A DNA stretch of 64,000 nucleotides from Pyricularia pennisetigena. Its lineage: Eukaryota; Ascomycota; Sordariomycetes; Magnaporthales; Pyriculariaceae. This document shows, in pieces, positions 31,989 through 44,636 of this stretch. The notes beneath the pieces are model-generated. The model did no database searches. It was not told the origin of the DNA and saw only the letters and a program-made list of their open reading frames with translations. The DNA is taken from the NCBI RefSeq assembly GCF_004337985.1, contig NC_043741.1:2425348-2489347 (forward strand), in the 5' to 3' direction. Position 1 is the first letter of the stretch; every line of letters starts with the position of its first letter. A program made the translations under genes and the position numbers.

Positions 31989-33469
31989 GCCGCCCAGGCT
32001 TAGACAGGCCTCCAACTTTGCTGCAATTTCCTGTTCACTATAAGGAAATGATTGACAACCTCGGTTTTATTCGCGGCATAGTTGCCTTCACATCTAGCTA
32101 TTTTTATCAGCATTGCCCAATGTTGACCAAGTGGTGGCGATCAAGCAGCTGAAGTCGTCCATATCAGTCAATATGTCATACGAAATAGGTTGTGGCGAAC
32201 AGGGTGTGGCTAGTCCAGCTGCAATGGCGATGATCACGACTTAACAGGACTATGCACACCGTTCCATCCATCCCGAATATTTTGAGCTACGGAACTTGGT
32301 TCGCCAGGCGTTCGCGGGGAACATGTCTCTTGTTCCTGATTTGGGATGTAACCCTACCATTCAGGCCACATCATTTGCTGGCCATGTGCCAAGTCCACAA
32401 AAGCCAAGTTTTTCATCGGTCGTTTTGCGATTTCAATGACCTAAATCCCTATAATACGCTTTGCTGGACTATAACTAGACCGTTGTTTATGGGGACCCCC
32501 TGTCTGGAAGAAGAGTACCATAGTATGCCGATCCTTAGGAAGGGGGAAACATCCTTGAGAATTGTCCTCGGATTGGATTCCCTCTCCCCGGCGTCTTCCT
32601 TCGGTACCTGGGAGCAAGGCGAACTCGTGTACGTATGCCAAGGATTACTGCCACTGCCTGCGAACCGGGACTTTAACGGGTATTTTTTTTTTACTCCGAC
32701 ACAGAAATAAGCTGAATGTCTCGACGTTGCTGAAGAGGCTCATGAGGCTGCGGGCAGGGTCCATTCAGGGCTGACAGTAACATAGCTACCAGAAACTGCT
32801 CGCTGTAAGACGCAGGCACAAATGCTCATGCACACTTTACACCACCTTGCACGCATTTACGGTATGATTCACAAAGTCTGTTAACTCGGGCGAGTGCCAC
32901 GAACCGTCAATCAGAGATGCTGGCCCCTTACGAATGTGACGGTGTTGTTGCATTTTGGGCAAGGGCATGGGCTTTGCTGGCTGGCTAGAGGTCAACGCAG
33001 CGATAGCACTATGACGATCCCCCTTAACTTTTTCGCGTTAACGGGGGAAGAGATGCGGCCTAGAGAGCAACGTGGATGATGTCGATCGGCATGCCTGTCT
33101 TGCCGTTCCCGTATTAATTGGCCTCTCAAATGTTAGAGCCAAGATCCGAACCAAAGTAAACCACCTTCTCGCGCATTGATTTCATCTCCGGGAGACAAGG
33201 TGATGGTGACGTCCCACTGCAACGCTGAGAGGCGGCGCTGACGCATGCAACCAAACATTCTGAGCATGCATCCCGTTCTCTGGTCAAGATTTGAGGATGC
33301 GAGCAGGTTAGTATGTGTGCAGTGGGGAGGCGAAAGCGGCCTCCAAACCGGTCCAGGGGCAATGGGCAGGACAAGATGTCGAGACACTCCTCGACTATGT
33401 ACAAGCATTCGCCTACCGGAAGCGGCATCGCGTGTTATTCTGCGAAGATGTTATGTGCCTTTGATCGAG

Positions 33470-33477
33470 TATAAGTA
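33470..33477 (+). promoter_or_regulatory. TATA-like element of hydrophobin gene
   Basis: TATAAGTA lies about 160 nt upstream of the hydrophobin ATG and is followed by a C/A-rich leader (CTCATTCAACTCCACAAG..., then AACCCAGCCAAG before the ATG), typical of strongly expressed fungal secreted proteins. Confidence 0.5.
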
Positions 33478-33632
33478 GCTCGTCCATTTCCCCGTTTTGC
33501 CAGACAAATCTCCTCTTCCCATCAGCTCATTCAACTCCACAAGATAGCAACCACTCGCTCACTCCTCATCACAAAAGTCCCCCTCTCAAACCATAAAAAA
33601 CCCCCCTCATCCAAAAACAAAACCCAGCCAAG

Positions 33633-34017
33633 ATGCAGTTCTCCACCATCATCGCCACCATCTTCGTCGCGGCCACCGGTGCCGTCGCCCTCCCCGCCGA
33701 GGTCCAGGAGCGCCAGGTTCCCTACACTCCCTGCTCCGGCCTGTACGGCTCTGCCCAGTGCTGCGCGACCGACATCCTCGGCCTCGCCAACCTCGACTGC
33801 GGCCAGCCCTCGGAGGCTCCCGCCAATGCCACCAACTTTAGCGAAATCTGCGCCGCCATCGGCCAGCGTGCTCGCTGCTGCGTCCTGCCTATCGTAAGTT
33901 TTAGGTCCTTGCAGCTCTGTTGCCGTTGAAAGACCTCGTATAGCTGACTTTGGCCTTTACCATGAATAGCTTGACCAGGGCATCCTTTGCAACACCCCCG
34001 CTGGTGTTACCCCGTAA
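33633..34017 (+). CDS. class II hydrophobin
   Basis: Small secreted amphipathic protein that assembles at air-water and cell-wall surfaces on hyphae and spores. Exon 1 is 33633-33893, the intron is 33894-33969 (GTAAGT donor, AATAG acceptor) and exon 2 is 33970-34017, giving 102 aa. A signal peptide of about 19 residues (MQFSTIIATIFVAATGAVA) is followed by a short propeptide-like part. Eight Cys follow in the hydrophobin order: C-x8-CC-x11-C-x16-C-x8-CC-x10-C-x8-end, with the class II spacing and sequences such as CCATDILGLANLDC and CCVLPILDQGILC. The first spacing (8) is one shorter than in HFBII-type proteins. The gene is isolated, with a long upstream region and a TATA-like element. Confidence 0.96.
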
Positions 34018-35323
34018 ATTGTTCGATTTTTTTTCTCTCTTGAGCACGTGGCGACTGCATCTTCTGTACGGATAGAAGATATGGGATGAAGAGATGTTCA
34101 ACTATTTACTTTGAGCGTGGTTCATGTTTCAGTGTAATCGTGTACCTATTTTCGAGGAGAGTTTTAGGGGGGGTTCCTTTCTCTTCCTCAGGGCAAGGCC
34201 TCTTTTTTGTTCGAGGCCAGACGATAATTATGAAGAGGACGTGTCTGAGTTCTTGATGAGAGTATAAATGAAAGGTTGCTTAAAATCATCCTCACTGCCT
34301 ATTGCACATGCACATGACTTTACATATCTACATCGATTCTGCTGCATAAATCTATGCGACGCTTAGCAACAAGTTACACATTTTCAAAACTGCAAGAAGG
34401 CCGACCTCGACCTGCCAGGCAAGCGCGGCTCCCAAGGTCAAGTTCAACAGGGTTGTCTGCCAAGTCTCACAAATATACTGCGTCGTGGTACCGAATTTCC
34501 AGCCTCAAAAAAAACATGAGCCGGTTTCCGAACAACAGCCCAGCAAAAAAACAAATCCATGACGTTGACATAGTGCCTGAAGCCTGGACCTGTTAAGAGA
34601 AAAAGTGGGGTGATGCGGCTTGGTGAATGTAGCATTACCCAAGGAATGGAAAAGCAAAAAAAAGAGGGTACGGCAATATAAACCCGACCACCCAAACCCA
34701 AAGTCTGGGTTTACTGTACAACGGTTAGATGACCCCGATCCCGTCAGATGCGAGCAGCCGCTTTGGGTGATGTAACTGTACCAAAGAATACGTGCCAGAA
34801 AAGCATCATCGGCCGACTGCCGTTCTCCGGTGCATGACGGTACTGTGACATTGACAGTGCTGGCTGTATATTAAACCTTGGTAGTCTGGACAACTCGAGT
34901 CGCTCGGGAAATCAAGGCACAGCAAGACAGGTATTGCCCTGCGAAGCGCGCATAGGGCAGAACCCAATAAGGCCAGAGAAATCGGTCTCATGACTTTAGT
35001 ATTTGATTTAACATTGAATGCAGATCCTTAAGCTTAACGAGCTCTTCACGTCCAACCTTATGTCCGCAGCTACCCTCTTCCTCATTGAGGCGACCAAGAT
35101 GCAAAACCCAAATAGAAAATATGCCCGACCTTCAATAAACGCCAGCGTTCTCGAATCCTGTGTTTGGAGTCCCAGCAGCCGAAACCAACGCCAGTTGGAA
35201 CAAAAGAAAAACGAAACCAAAAACAAGAACAAATAAAAGGCCGTTTATCCACTTATTCCATACCTTTCACAGTGCCAAGGGGATTTTACCAACGAGAAAT
35301 GCACTGTTAAAGAAAAGAGCAAG
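34018..35323. other. convergent intergenic region
   Basis: 3' flanks of the hydrophobin and PHAF1 genes. No gene is supported. A TACTGTA word lies at 34712. Confidence 0.6.
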
Positions 35324-36982
35324 TCAGAAAACAGTTAGTGCACTAACAAACCCGTTTCTTAGCACTTCAAATACCAGTCCAGGATAACCATAGAGCGTCG
35401 TGGTCGAATTATCAGCGCCGATTGCATCGGGCTTCCTGGCCGAACTCTTAACCTCCCCCTCCCAACCTCCCAGGAACTCTATGCTGCTGCCCGGGCTGTC
35501 GCCCCAACCACGATTGAGCACCATGCCCCGCTGCCGCTGCTTGGCATCGGCCTCGGACAGATAGGTCGATTTCCACGCCGAGCCTAGACGCTCCTCCGTC
35601 TCATGGAAGGGTGTCTCAGAGTTGGTGGGCTGGTCCAGATAGGCTATCTCCCACCGGCAGCGCCGGTGGCGGTTGAAGGGGTAAGACCCTGGAACATTGC
35701 CGTGGAGGATCATCTTGGTCGCTACGAGTCTATCTTGGGACTCGGAAGGAAGCGTTCTATCTCTGGGCACCTGCGGCTCCTCGACATCTGGTGGAGGCTG
35801 TGATGGTACCCTGGGTGTTGATATGAGTATATCGAATCCTAGGTAGAAGTAGTTGTAGAAGCACTCCCCAGCGACATTTCCAGCAGCGTCATCCTCCACA
35901 GCCTCATCGTCGTCGTCGCGTGAGTCATAGTCCCCATCGTCCGTGGATAGTGCGTTGGCAGATGACATATCTGTGTCGGTTAGGTTGTCATGTGAGCCCG
36001 GTTTGACATCGCCGCTGTTTGGGCGACGGCCATGGCTGCTGCTGGCGCCACGGACACGGTGAATGTACATGCGCTGCTCATTCCTGCGGTAGATTGCATC
36101 GGGAGGTCCGAGCTCGGCAACGAGATCTTGTGGAGTGGTTTCCCCGAGAATGATCCAGGTGGAGGGTAAGGGCGCGTCGCCAACTCCAGCCCATTTGCGA
36201 ACTAGTTGGAGCTTTCCTCCTCCGTGAATACGAACCAGTGTCACGTCGTCCGGACTGGCGTCTTTGCTACCTTTCGATAAGGGCGCAAATGTCTTTAAGC
36301 TCGGGAGTGCTTCGTTCCATAATGTGTCCCGTGCCTGCGCCCAAGTGTCACCACTAAAGACTGCCATGGAAGTGGCGATCTGCGTCCCGTTGTGCGATAA
36401 CAGTGACATTACGTCTTTGTCTGGCGAGTATGCCGATGGGGCCATCGGGAAGGTGAACGCAACCCCGGGATAAGACAACACGTAGGTGCCTACATCCTTG
36501 CCGCTTTCGCCCCCAGGCACGAACTCGCCGTCATAAGTTGGCCCCAAGAACCGGTTGTAGATATGTTTAAAACTTGGACCGGTCGCAGTCGGTTCAGCAG
36601 CCGGGCGCATAAGGTCTCGTTCGTTATTTGTCTCTTTGAATGTTATATGAATCTTGGTAAAGTCTATGACCTCGATGAGGCGCAGACGCTGCTCGGGGCC
36701 ATCAAAGCGGAGACGAACACCATTTGATGGCAGATTGACGACCACGGGCTCTTCTATAGGCGCAGTCTGGGAGAAGGCAAGATCTATCTTTGGGAATCGT
36801 TGGGGTTCGGCTTTGATGCGCGTAAGAATGTCGTGAAGGGATGCGCCAAGCACTAGTCAAGGGATGAGCCTTCATGTCAGCAGCGCCATGTGCTCCGGGG
36901 ACGAAACCAACCGGTGCTTTCTGTACGGACCAAGAAAGCCGAGGGCTTGCCCCGGGTATAGCTGAGCTTGGAAAAGCGACAT
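35324..36982 (-). CDS. PHAF1/UPF0183 (C16orf70-like) family protein
   Basis: Member of the family whose animal representative PHAF1 is recruited to phagophores in autophagy; the fungal role is not established. Exon 1 is 36982-36931 and encodes MSLFQAQLYPGQALGFL; exon 2 is 36852-35324; total 526 aa. The joined sequence at the exon boundary, GFLVLGASLHDIL, matches the family start exactly. Other family features are the FPKIDLAFSQTAP region, the FGPTYDGEF-like block and the C-terminal YGYPGLVFEVL...SALTVF. The intron donor is GTCCGT, a weak 5' splice site, but it is the only one that restores the family sequence; a GCTGAC branch site is present. An acidic low-complexity insertion (SRDDDDEAVEDDAAG) lies near the middle. 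It is divergent from kinesin-5, with 835 nt between starts. Confidence 0.88.
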
Positions 36983-37817
36983 GGTCAAAGATGCAGCAGC
37001 TCTGATGTCTGACTCGGAGATTCTGGACAAGCTGGCTATCCGGCAGTAGTCAGGAAGATGTTCCAAGGCACCGGGAGTTATGCATCAAGCACGGTCTATC
37101 TGACGAATAGATTGTAGGTTTGGTTCTAGGTAAGAAAATGCGATGGTCTCGGCGGTTGAAAGAGAATACAACAAAGTAATCGGCAGGTTCAGGTTTATGG
37201 CTCGCTGTTCCGCGCCGGCGAGGATAGGAGGCGTGGCTCACTAAAGGCCGCAGTACCGCGTGATTTGAATTGAGCTCCGTGATGCGGAGGATGAGGAGTA
37301 AAGGAGGGGCGCCTGAGACGTCATATCCTCTAAGCTCAGGCCAGGTGATTGTGCAGGGGTCGAATGGCTTTCGGCTGTGAGATTAGACTGTCACTTCCCT
37401 ATTGGTCTTAGCCAGATGGTATGGAGAAGCAACGGTCAAGGCTCCACCATTCTGCCACCTGCCGTTTAATTGCGTTGCCCGTCCAACCAGGTTGTCACCA
37501 ACATCAGCGCCTTCCCCACTCGGGCCAATGAACGTGCGTCCCGCCAGAGCCTTCCACAAAGAAGAGTGGAATCATCAACAAATTGGAGCAAGGGTTGTTT
37601 ACATACAAGCTGCGGTCGTCCCAGAGCATCTTAACACACCGCAAGCCACGCAATATCAAATACTGCTATTACTTTCGACCTACGCGACCGCCTCTTTTGT
37701 TGCGCTGCATTTTGGATTTAACATCTGCTTTAAGCTTGAACCACAGAAATAGGCAACATTATTGATCAGACCGGCCAGAGCACAAACGATTAGGTTCGAA
37801 ATCAGACAATCGTTAGG
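36983..37817. other. divergent promoter region, PHAF1 and kinesin-5
   Basis: 835 nt between two divergent starts. No clear TATA box or coding region is seen. Confidence 0.6.
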
Positions 37818-40800
37818 ATGAGCTCCTTGCGGGAGCCAAGCCGCAGGCTCCCACGAGCATCGACCGTGTCATCGACCGGAGCCTCGACGACTTCGCGAGC
37901 AGGCGCGGTCGGCCGGGCAAGCGTACGTCCCGGGGTTCGCGCCCCGACGACGTCGACACGAAATGTTCGCTCCAACCACCACAGCACAGTCGCGTCACGA
38001 ATCGACAGATCTGGTGCCGCATCGCCGGCTGAATCGGTGTCGTCTATGGCCACGACCATGACCGGTGGCATAAAGCGCAAGGAACGTGACTACGAAACGT
38101 CAGAGGTCGGCCTCGGGGAGAAGACAAACATCAATGTTGTCGTGAGATGTCGAGGCAGGAATGATCGGGAAGTGCGCGAGAACAGCGCGGTGGTCGTGTC
38201 AACCGAGGGTGTCAAGGGTAATGTCGTTGAACTCTCCATGGGACCCAACGCGCTAAGCAACAAATCGTACAATTTCGATCGCGTTTTTTCATCGGCTGCC
38301 GACCAAAGCATGATCTTCGACGATGTGGTCAAGCCCATCCTGGATGAAGTATGTGAAACCTCCTGATTTGCTGTTTTGAAATGCATGGTTTTACTAATCG
38401 AGCCTTTACTTAGATGCTGTCTGGTTACAACTGCACAATATTTGCCTACGGCCAGACTGGCACGGGTAAAACCTACACGATGACGGGAGACATGAACGAA
38501 ACCATGGGCATGCTATCCGACGCCGCCGGCATCATACCCCGGGTATTACAAACACTCTTCAACAAGCTTGAGATTGAAGAATCGGACAACTGCGTCCGCT
38601 GCTCTTTCATAGAACTTTACAACGAGGAGCTACGAGACCTGCTATCAGCAGACGACGGGGCAAAACTCAGGATCTACGAGGATAACGCAAAGAAGAGCAC
38701 CGTGGTGCAAGGGATGGAAGAGCGGCACATTGTTACAGCGGCCGAGGGCATAAAACGTCTTCAAGAGGGAAGTCTCCGTCGGCAAGTCGCTGCTACCAAG
38801 TGCAACGACCTCAGTAGTCGAAGCCACACCATCTTCACCATTACCGTTTATGTCAAGAGGCCAGGCGAAAACGGCGACGATTACGTGAGCGCTGGGAAGC
38901 TCAACCTGGTCGACCTGGCTGGCAGTGAGAATATCCAGCGATCAGGGGCGGAGAACAAACGAGCGGCCGAAGCCGGCCTCATCAACAAGAGCTTGTTGAC
39001 GCTAGGACGGGTCATCAACTCCCTCGTCGACCAAGGCACTCACATACCCTACAGAGAGTCGAAGCTCACACGTCTGCTCCAAGACTCGCTTGGCGGTAGG
39101 ACGAAGACATGCATAATCGCCACCATCTCTCCAGCAAAGAGCAATCTGGAGGAAACGATCTCTACGCTGGACTATGCTTTCCGGGCGAAGGACATCCGGA
39201 ACAAACCACAGATTAGAACATTGATGAGCAAGAAAACTTTGCTACGGGAGTTTACTGCGGAGATTGAAAAGCTGAGAGGAGAACTGGTTACAACGAGGCA
39301 ACGAAACGGCGTCTACCTCTCGAACGAGGCCTACGAAGAGATTACGGTACAGAACGAATCCCGCCGGATTTTGACAGAGGAGCAGGCTGCCAAGATTGGC
39401 ACTATTGAAGCAAATTTGAGGGGCAAGGTCCAGGAACTTTTTGACCTCACATCTTCTTTTATGGGTTTGAAGAAGGAGCATGAGGGTACGCGACTACAGC
39501 TCGACGACACCCAAGAGCTGCTCGACCAAACCGAACTTGTGCTGAGCGCGACCCGAAAAAACCTCGCAAATGAAACGTACCTCCGAAAGGCCCATCAAGA
39601 GACCGAGGAGAAACTTGCCAACATTGGAAGCGAGCTTATCGACACTCTCGGCGAGACTGTCGAGCATGTCAACGGGCTGCGTGCCAAGAACAAACGCAAA
39701 TCTGACCTGCAATCACTTAACCGTAGCACCTGGGCCATGTCGCAAGGTCAAGTAGCGGATGTGACGGAACTGGTCGAGGGTCGCATCTCCGAGTTCCAGA
39801 AGGATCAGGAAGACCACATCTCTAGCGTATCTGAGCGCATGCAAAGCTTTGTGCAGGCCGAATTGGACAAACTCTCGGATACTCAGAATCTACTGGATCA
39901 GAATCTGAGCAAGTTCGAAATGTCAAAAAAGGAGCTTCTCGAACACAAGGAGCAATCAAAGCAGGAGATGGATGCCGTGCTTGAGGAGATCAAGGTGGTC
40001 AGGGACCACATCAAGAAGCGAGTTGGCGAGAGCTTGGAAGCAATCGCAAGCGCAGCCGAGCGGATAGCAGCCGACGTTCTGAGCGAGCTTGGTCTCTTCC
40101 ACAACCATCTTCACACGTCATATAGCACTCTTGGCAAAGACTTCAAAAGCATCTTTGAGGACCTTGTCAAGCATCTCGGGGCCCAGAAGTCGGAGTCGGA
40201 TAGACTTAGACGCCAGCTGGAAGGAGCAAGCGAGTCTCTGATTCAGTCGAATGCTGCCACGTCCGCCAGGATTCAGGAGATCGTCGCGGAAGAGAGGAGG
40301 CAGGCCGCCGAGGAGCGTAAGCAGCTGCTGGCACAAATCACGCAGCTTATCAACAACCAAGGGGAGACGCAGGAGCTCAGGCTGGCTGATAAGGCCGCTC
40401 TGATCAACCAAGACCTGTTGAACTCGACAAAGGCCTTTGAAGGCAGTGTGACTCAATACTCGGATGGCATGGGTAGCTGGGCGGAGAAGAATGGTCAGGT
40501 TATGGCAGACATCAACAAGTCGCGTGACAATGTCAAGACGAAGATGAAGGATGATTGGGCCGTAAGTTCTCACTCAAACATATATCATGTCGAGCCCCGC
40601 GAGGCAGACTACTAACAGCAAGTCACAGGCTGCCAACAAGCACAGCACATCAATCCAAGCGACTACCAAGTCTGTACACGCCGAGACTGTTCTTGTTGTT
40701 GAAGAGCAAAAGCGCGATCTGGATGTTCAGATGCAAGACCTTGACAGCTTCGTCACTCGTGCCCGATCCCAGAATTCGCTCCATCACTCCCAGCATGCAG

Positions 40801-41528
40801 CTTCAGTTCAGCAGCTCTCGCAGACGGTCGAAAACTCGTATGCGGAAATCTCATCACATTCCAAAGACGCAGTGGAGCGCGTCAGGGAGCTTGGTGATGA
40901 GGTGGAGGCTGAGATTGACGACCTCCGTGCTGGTCTGGAACCCCTAGACGAAAATGTTTGCCAGCCACTCAGCAACCTGCGCGAATCGATTAGGGGTACC
41001 TTGCTTCAGGAGTACCAGCCGACGGGTGAAACGCCCGATAAGACTCATTACAACTATCCAACTGAGCTTCCGCGTACGGCTCCACACGAGATACTCCTAG
41101 CCGGGCTCAATGGTGGCGCTTTGGAGACGCCGTCCAAGAGCGCACCGGCGCACACTGTGGTCTTTAGCGACTTTGATGAGACCACAGCGAAGAGAGAGAG
41201 GTCGCCGTCAACCTCATCAGCCGTTTCGAGTGGTCTGAGGGAGGTGAACGCGAACGCCAGTGTCACGACGAGCACTATTCAATTCAACCCTTCTGCTAGC
41301 ACTATGTCACTCGCGCCGCTTTCGGGCATGGACAGCAATAGCAACTCGACGTTGCCCGTCTACCGGCGCAGCACTAGGTCAGTGTCAAATAACAAAGACA
41401 CGTTGTCAAAGTCAACTATTGGCAGCAAGCCAGCATCTGTCACAACAGGCATCGAAGGTCGCGAGAATGTGCCCCCGGTTGGTGGTTTCGCTACCAGTGG
41501 GAGGAGGAAGAGCCCCAGGCTCAGGTGA
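37818..41528 (+). CDS. bimC: kinesin-5 (BimC/Cut7/Eg5) mitotic motor
   Basis: Plus-end-directed tetrameric kinesin that cross-links and slides spindle microtubules. Exons are 37818-38348, 38414-40561 and 40629-41528, all phase 0 (GTATGT and GTAAGT donors), giving 1192 aa, close to the usual 1.2 kb-residue BimC length. A Ser/Arg-rich N-terminus of about 100 residues precedes the motor (INVVVRCRGRN). The motor has a P-loop GQTGTGKT, switch I NDLSSRSHTIF, switch II DLAGSE, the NKSLLTLGRVI helix and YRESKLTRLLQDSLGG. Coiled coil follows from about residue 460. The tail has a BimC-box-like NYPTELPRTAPHE and a TPSK Cdk1-type site near residue 1060, the expected mitotic phosphorylation position. It converges on xylitol dehydrogenase. 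Confidence 0.96.
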
Positions 41529-42077
41529 TGATGTTGGTTCATGAGCATGTTGCGACAAAAGTATAAAAAAGAAGCCACCGAGACTGTGGTTTCTCTGCAT
41601 ATTGTTTTTCTCGGTATTTCTGGAGTATATCTCATATTGGTTGGGTTGGGTTTTGGTCTGGGTCTTTGTTTTTGTTTTGACGTCTTACTGAAGTATCTCG
41701 ATACCCTTCGGTTAGCTTTGCGTTTGTCCTTGGGAGTTTGAGGAATAGTTTCTTGTTAAGAGCTTTTCTCAACATGGTATCCTTTTTCCATCTTCAGTAC
41801 GTGTTAATGTGTTATAATGAGCTCGAGTTGTTGACGTTTCTTCTCTGCTTACTATTATTGTCATTGATTAGTCCTTCAGTCGAGAAGTCGAATTACACTT
41901 CGGCGCGTTCTGGGCCCTATCTGGACTTGAACTCTCCATCCATCTAGAACAGAAATCACAGTATGAAAAATCATGAAGCTAAACAACACGCATAATTCTC
42001 ACAAAAGCGGCGATTGGTTCAGTCAACTCGTTATATTAAAAGAAGTGAGGACCAGGGCTCAAAGTTACCGCTCAACT
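41529..42077. other. convergent intergenic region
   Basis: 549 nt between the kinesin and xylitol dehydrogenase stop codons, T-rich; no gene is seen. Confidence 0.7.
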
Positions 42078-43275
42078 TTATTTCTCATTAGGCCCAGCAA
42101 TCAGCACCTTGATGACCTGCCCCTCGCTAACCTTGGTAAAGGCCTCTTGGGCCTTGTCAAACGGCACCGTCTCGGTGATGAGGGCCTTGAGGTTGACCTT
42201 GCCGTTGGCCACCAGGTCGATGGCGAGCCTGTAGTCGCCGGCCGAGTAGCGGAAGGAGCCGCTGGCCGTGACCTCCTTGCAGCAGAAGGCGAGGATGGGG
42301 AAGCTGATGTCGGGCTTGCCCATGCCGCCCTGGACGTAGGAGCCTCCGACGCGCACGGCGTGAATGCTGGTCTGGATCGAGGGCTCGGCGCCGGTGGCGT
42401 CGATGACAACGTCGGCACCGCCGTTGGCCTCGAGGCCGGCGGCGGCGATCAGGGCCTTTGCGTTTTCCTGCGGCGAGATGCGCTGCGACAGGTACGTGTG
42501 CGTGGCGGCGATCTGCTTGGCCACATCGAGCTTGGACTCGACAATGTCGACGCTGACCACGGTGGAGGCGCCAAAGGCCCGGGCGACGGCGGCGCACAGC
42601 AGGCCCACCGGCCCAGCGCCCATGACCACGACGCTCTGTCCCGGAGACACCTTGGCCTGGCGGACAATGTGCACGCCGACGGCCAGCGGCTCGATCATGG
42701 CGCCCTCCTGCAGGCTGACCGACTCGGGCAGCTTGTAGCAGAAATCGGCGGGCGCGGTCCAGAAGCCGGCCAGGGTGCCGTCGTAGGGCGGGGTGGCGGC
42801 GAAACGCATCTCTGGGCAGAGGTTGTAGCGGCCGGCGAGGCAGTCGCGGCAGCGGCGGCAGGGGTAGCCCGGCTCGAGGGCGACGCGGTCGCCGACCTGG
42901 AGCGTCTTTACGGCGGAGCCAACCTCGACGACGGTACCGGCCGACTCGTGGCCTAGGACCATGGGGTCCTTGACGACAAAGTCGCCGATGGAGCCATGGT
43001 GCCAGTAGTGAACATCGGAGCCGCAGATGCCCGTGTAGTTTACGGCGACAAGGACGTCGTGCTCGGAGGCGAGCTTGGGCATCGGGCGCTCCTCAAAGCA
43101 GACATCGTGAGGCTTGTTGAGGACGAAGGAGAGGTTCTGCGGGAGAGATGTAAATGGTTTTTTTTGTTTTTTTTGTTTTGGGAGTGTGTGAGTCTCGGTT
43201 GCCCGCCGTGCGTGTTCATGTGTAAGGGGAGATGAAGTCATGTCGTACGGATTTGCCCTCTGTTGCGGACGCCAT
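42078..43275 (-). CDS. xdhA: D-xylulose reductase (xylitol dehydrogenase)
   Basis: Oxidises xylitol to D-xylulose with NAD+ in the fungal pentose pathway (cytosol). Exon 1 is 43275-43249 (MASATEGKS); the intron is 43248-43137 (GTACGA donor, CCCGCAG acceptor); exon 2 is 43136-42078; total 361 aa. The N-terminus then reads [18 protein letters not shown], as in Neurospora. It is a medium-chain zinc dehydrogenase. The catalytic zinc site includes [10 protein letters not shown] and GHESAG; the structural zinc Cys set is [16 protein letters not shown]; the Rossmann motif is GAGPVG, with VSVDI placing Asp for NAD+ preference. L-arabinitol 4-dehydrogenase and sorbitol dehydrogenase are close relatives; the whole-length resemblance, including the [14 protein letters not shown] block, favours xylitol dehydrogenase. 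Confidence 0.9.
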
Positions 43276-44636
43276 TGCGCTGCCTTTGTATATGTACGTG
43301 CGTTCGGTGCGTTTGCCGGTACCCTTATATAGGTATTCACAATTGGAAGTAATTGAGCGTACTTGTGGGACTTTAGATCAAGTTTGTCTGGAGAGAATGG
43401 TTGACTGAAAAGACTGAGGATCGGGTTTGTGATGGTTGTAAACTTGTGGAGGAAACAGCAGAAAAAACAATGCGGTCCCCTCAAGCAATGATATCAACAC
43501 ATCCCCCTTGGCCCGCCGCCGCTTGTCGGAGTACAACCAGAGTACCCGCTCGGGTTCTCCATGATTTGGTCCTTACGTCTTGGATGTTCCATGCTGCCCA
43601 TAGTCCAGATGTGTAAGGAGCCATGTTGACCCGGTGCTTTCCCCAGCACCGACTGCTACCAGCACAGGAAAGGGGTGCGGGGAATACTTTCCGCCATAGC
43701 GTGGACAGGTCTGGCCCCCGCTGTTGTCCCACGTTATTCTGTAGCCCCGCCAATGTACACCGCTGTACGACGCGCTTGTGACTTTTTTTTTCTGTTGGGC
43801 GGCTGTACGCGATTTAGCCGGTATTATCCGCACCAATCGTGGTGGGGAGTGCACTTGATAAAGTCGGCGGGTATTGTCAGGACGTTTTCTGAGATAGAAT
43901 CAATTACCTAGCACTGCCATCGATCATGTCTCCGGTCAGGGATAGAGCCTCACAAAGGAACGCTCTAGATTCTGAGTGGAGTTTTCATCATGAATCATCG
44001 GTCTAACAGTAATTTTTTCGCTTTTCAAGTTTCAGAAATGATGCACAAGATGAGCTATCATCAAAGCTACCTACCGTAGATATCATGGTTAATCGAGCGC
44101 TGTGGTACCCGCTCATGGGCAACATATTGATTCTCACTCACACCACACCCTATCTGCATTGTGTCTTTGATTTGTAAGATGCTTGCTTGAGCTAGATGTG
44201 CATTCGAATGTTGGTCTGGTCTGCAGCTGGCACGACATTGTCTGCAAACATGCACATGTAATACAGACAGCGAAAAGATGATCGAGGCAGCCAATCGAGA
44301 GTTCACTGAAGGTGTTCGCTGGTTAAGCAGGCAGTCAGAGGAGTTTGCGTACAGCTTGAAGTCCTGTCTGCATCAATGCCAAACTCACATTTCCTTTGCT
44401 TGCAAGTCAGGCTCAATCACATCCTTTAAAAATTCAGAGTGAAATCTGAAGAGACAAACACCCACTCGTGGTTGACCTTGTCAGCAGCTTTTCCTTCTCG
44501 CTCGCCCACCATCACAGCGACAAGAGTGTTTTCATGTCCACCCAATCTCAGCATTAATAATTGACTCCTCAAATTGAAACGTTCTGCCGTCAGTCTGGGA
44601 ATCAAGGTCTCCGAGGCGTGCACAAACATCGTTGTA
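43276..44636. other. divergent intergenic region
   Basis: Upstream regions of xylitol dehydrogenase (with a TATATA-type element near 43326-43331) and of the IFI6-like gene. No gene supported. Confidence 0.55.

Larger units (their letters stand above)
31936..33632. other. intergenic region upstream of hydrophobin
   Basis: No convincing gene. It holds the poly-C/N site (31971-31988), a T run near 32684 and, at its end, the hydrophobin promoter. The 152-codon frame at 32252-32710 has no recognisable feature. Confidence 0.5.

Noticed and set aside
32252..32710. 152-codon plus-strand ORF
   Set aside because: No promoter-like leader, no motif, and a T-run-encoded Phe stretch near its end; likely chance.
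41973..42956. 327-codon plus-strand ORF
   Set aside because: It lies antisense to the xylitol dehydrogenase exon and is a GC3-driven shadow with low-complexity Gly/Ala/Asp sequence.
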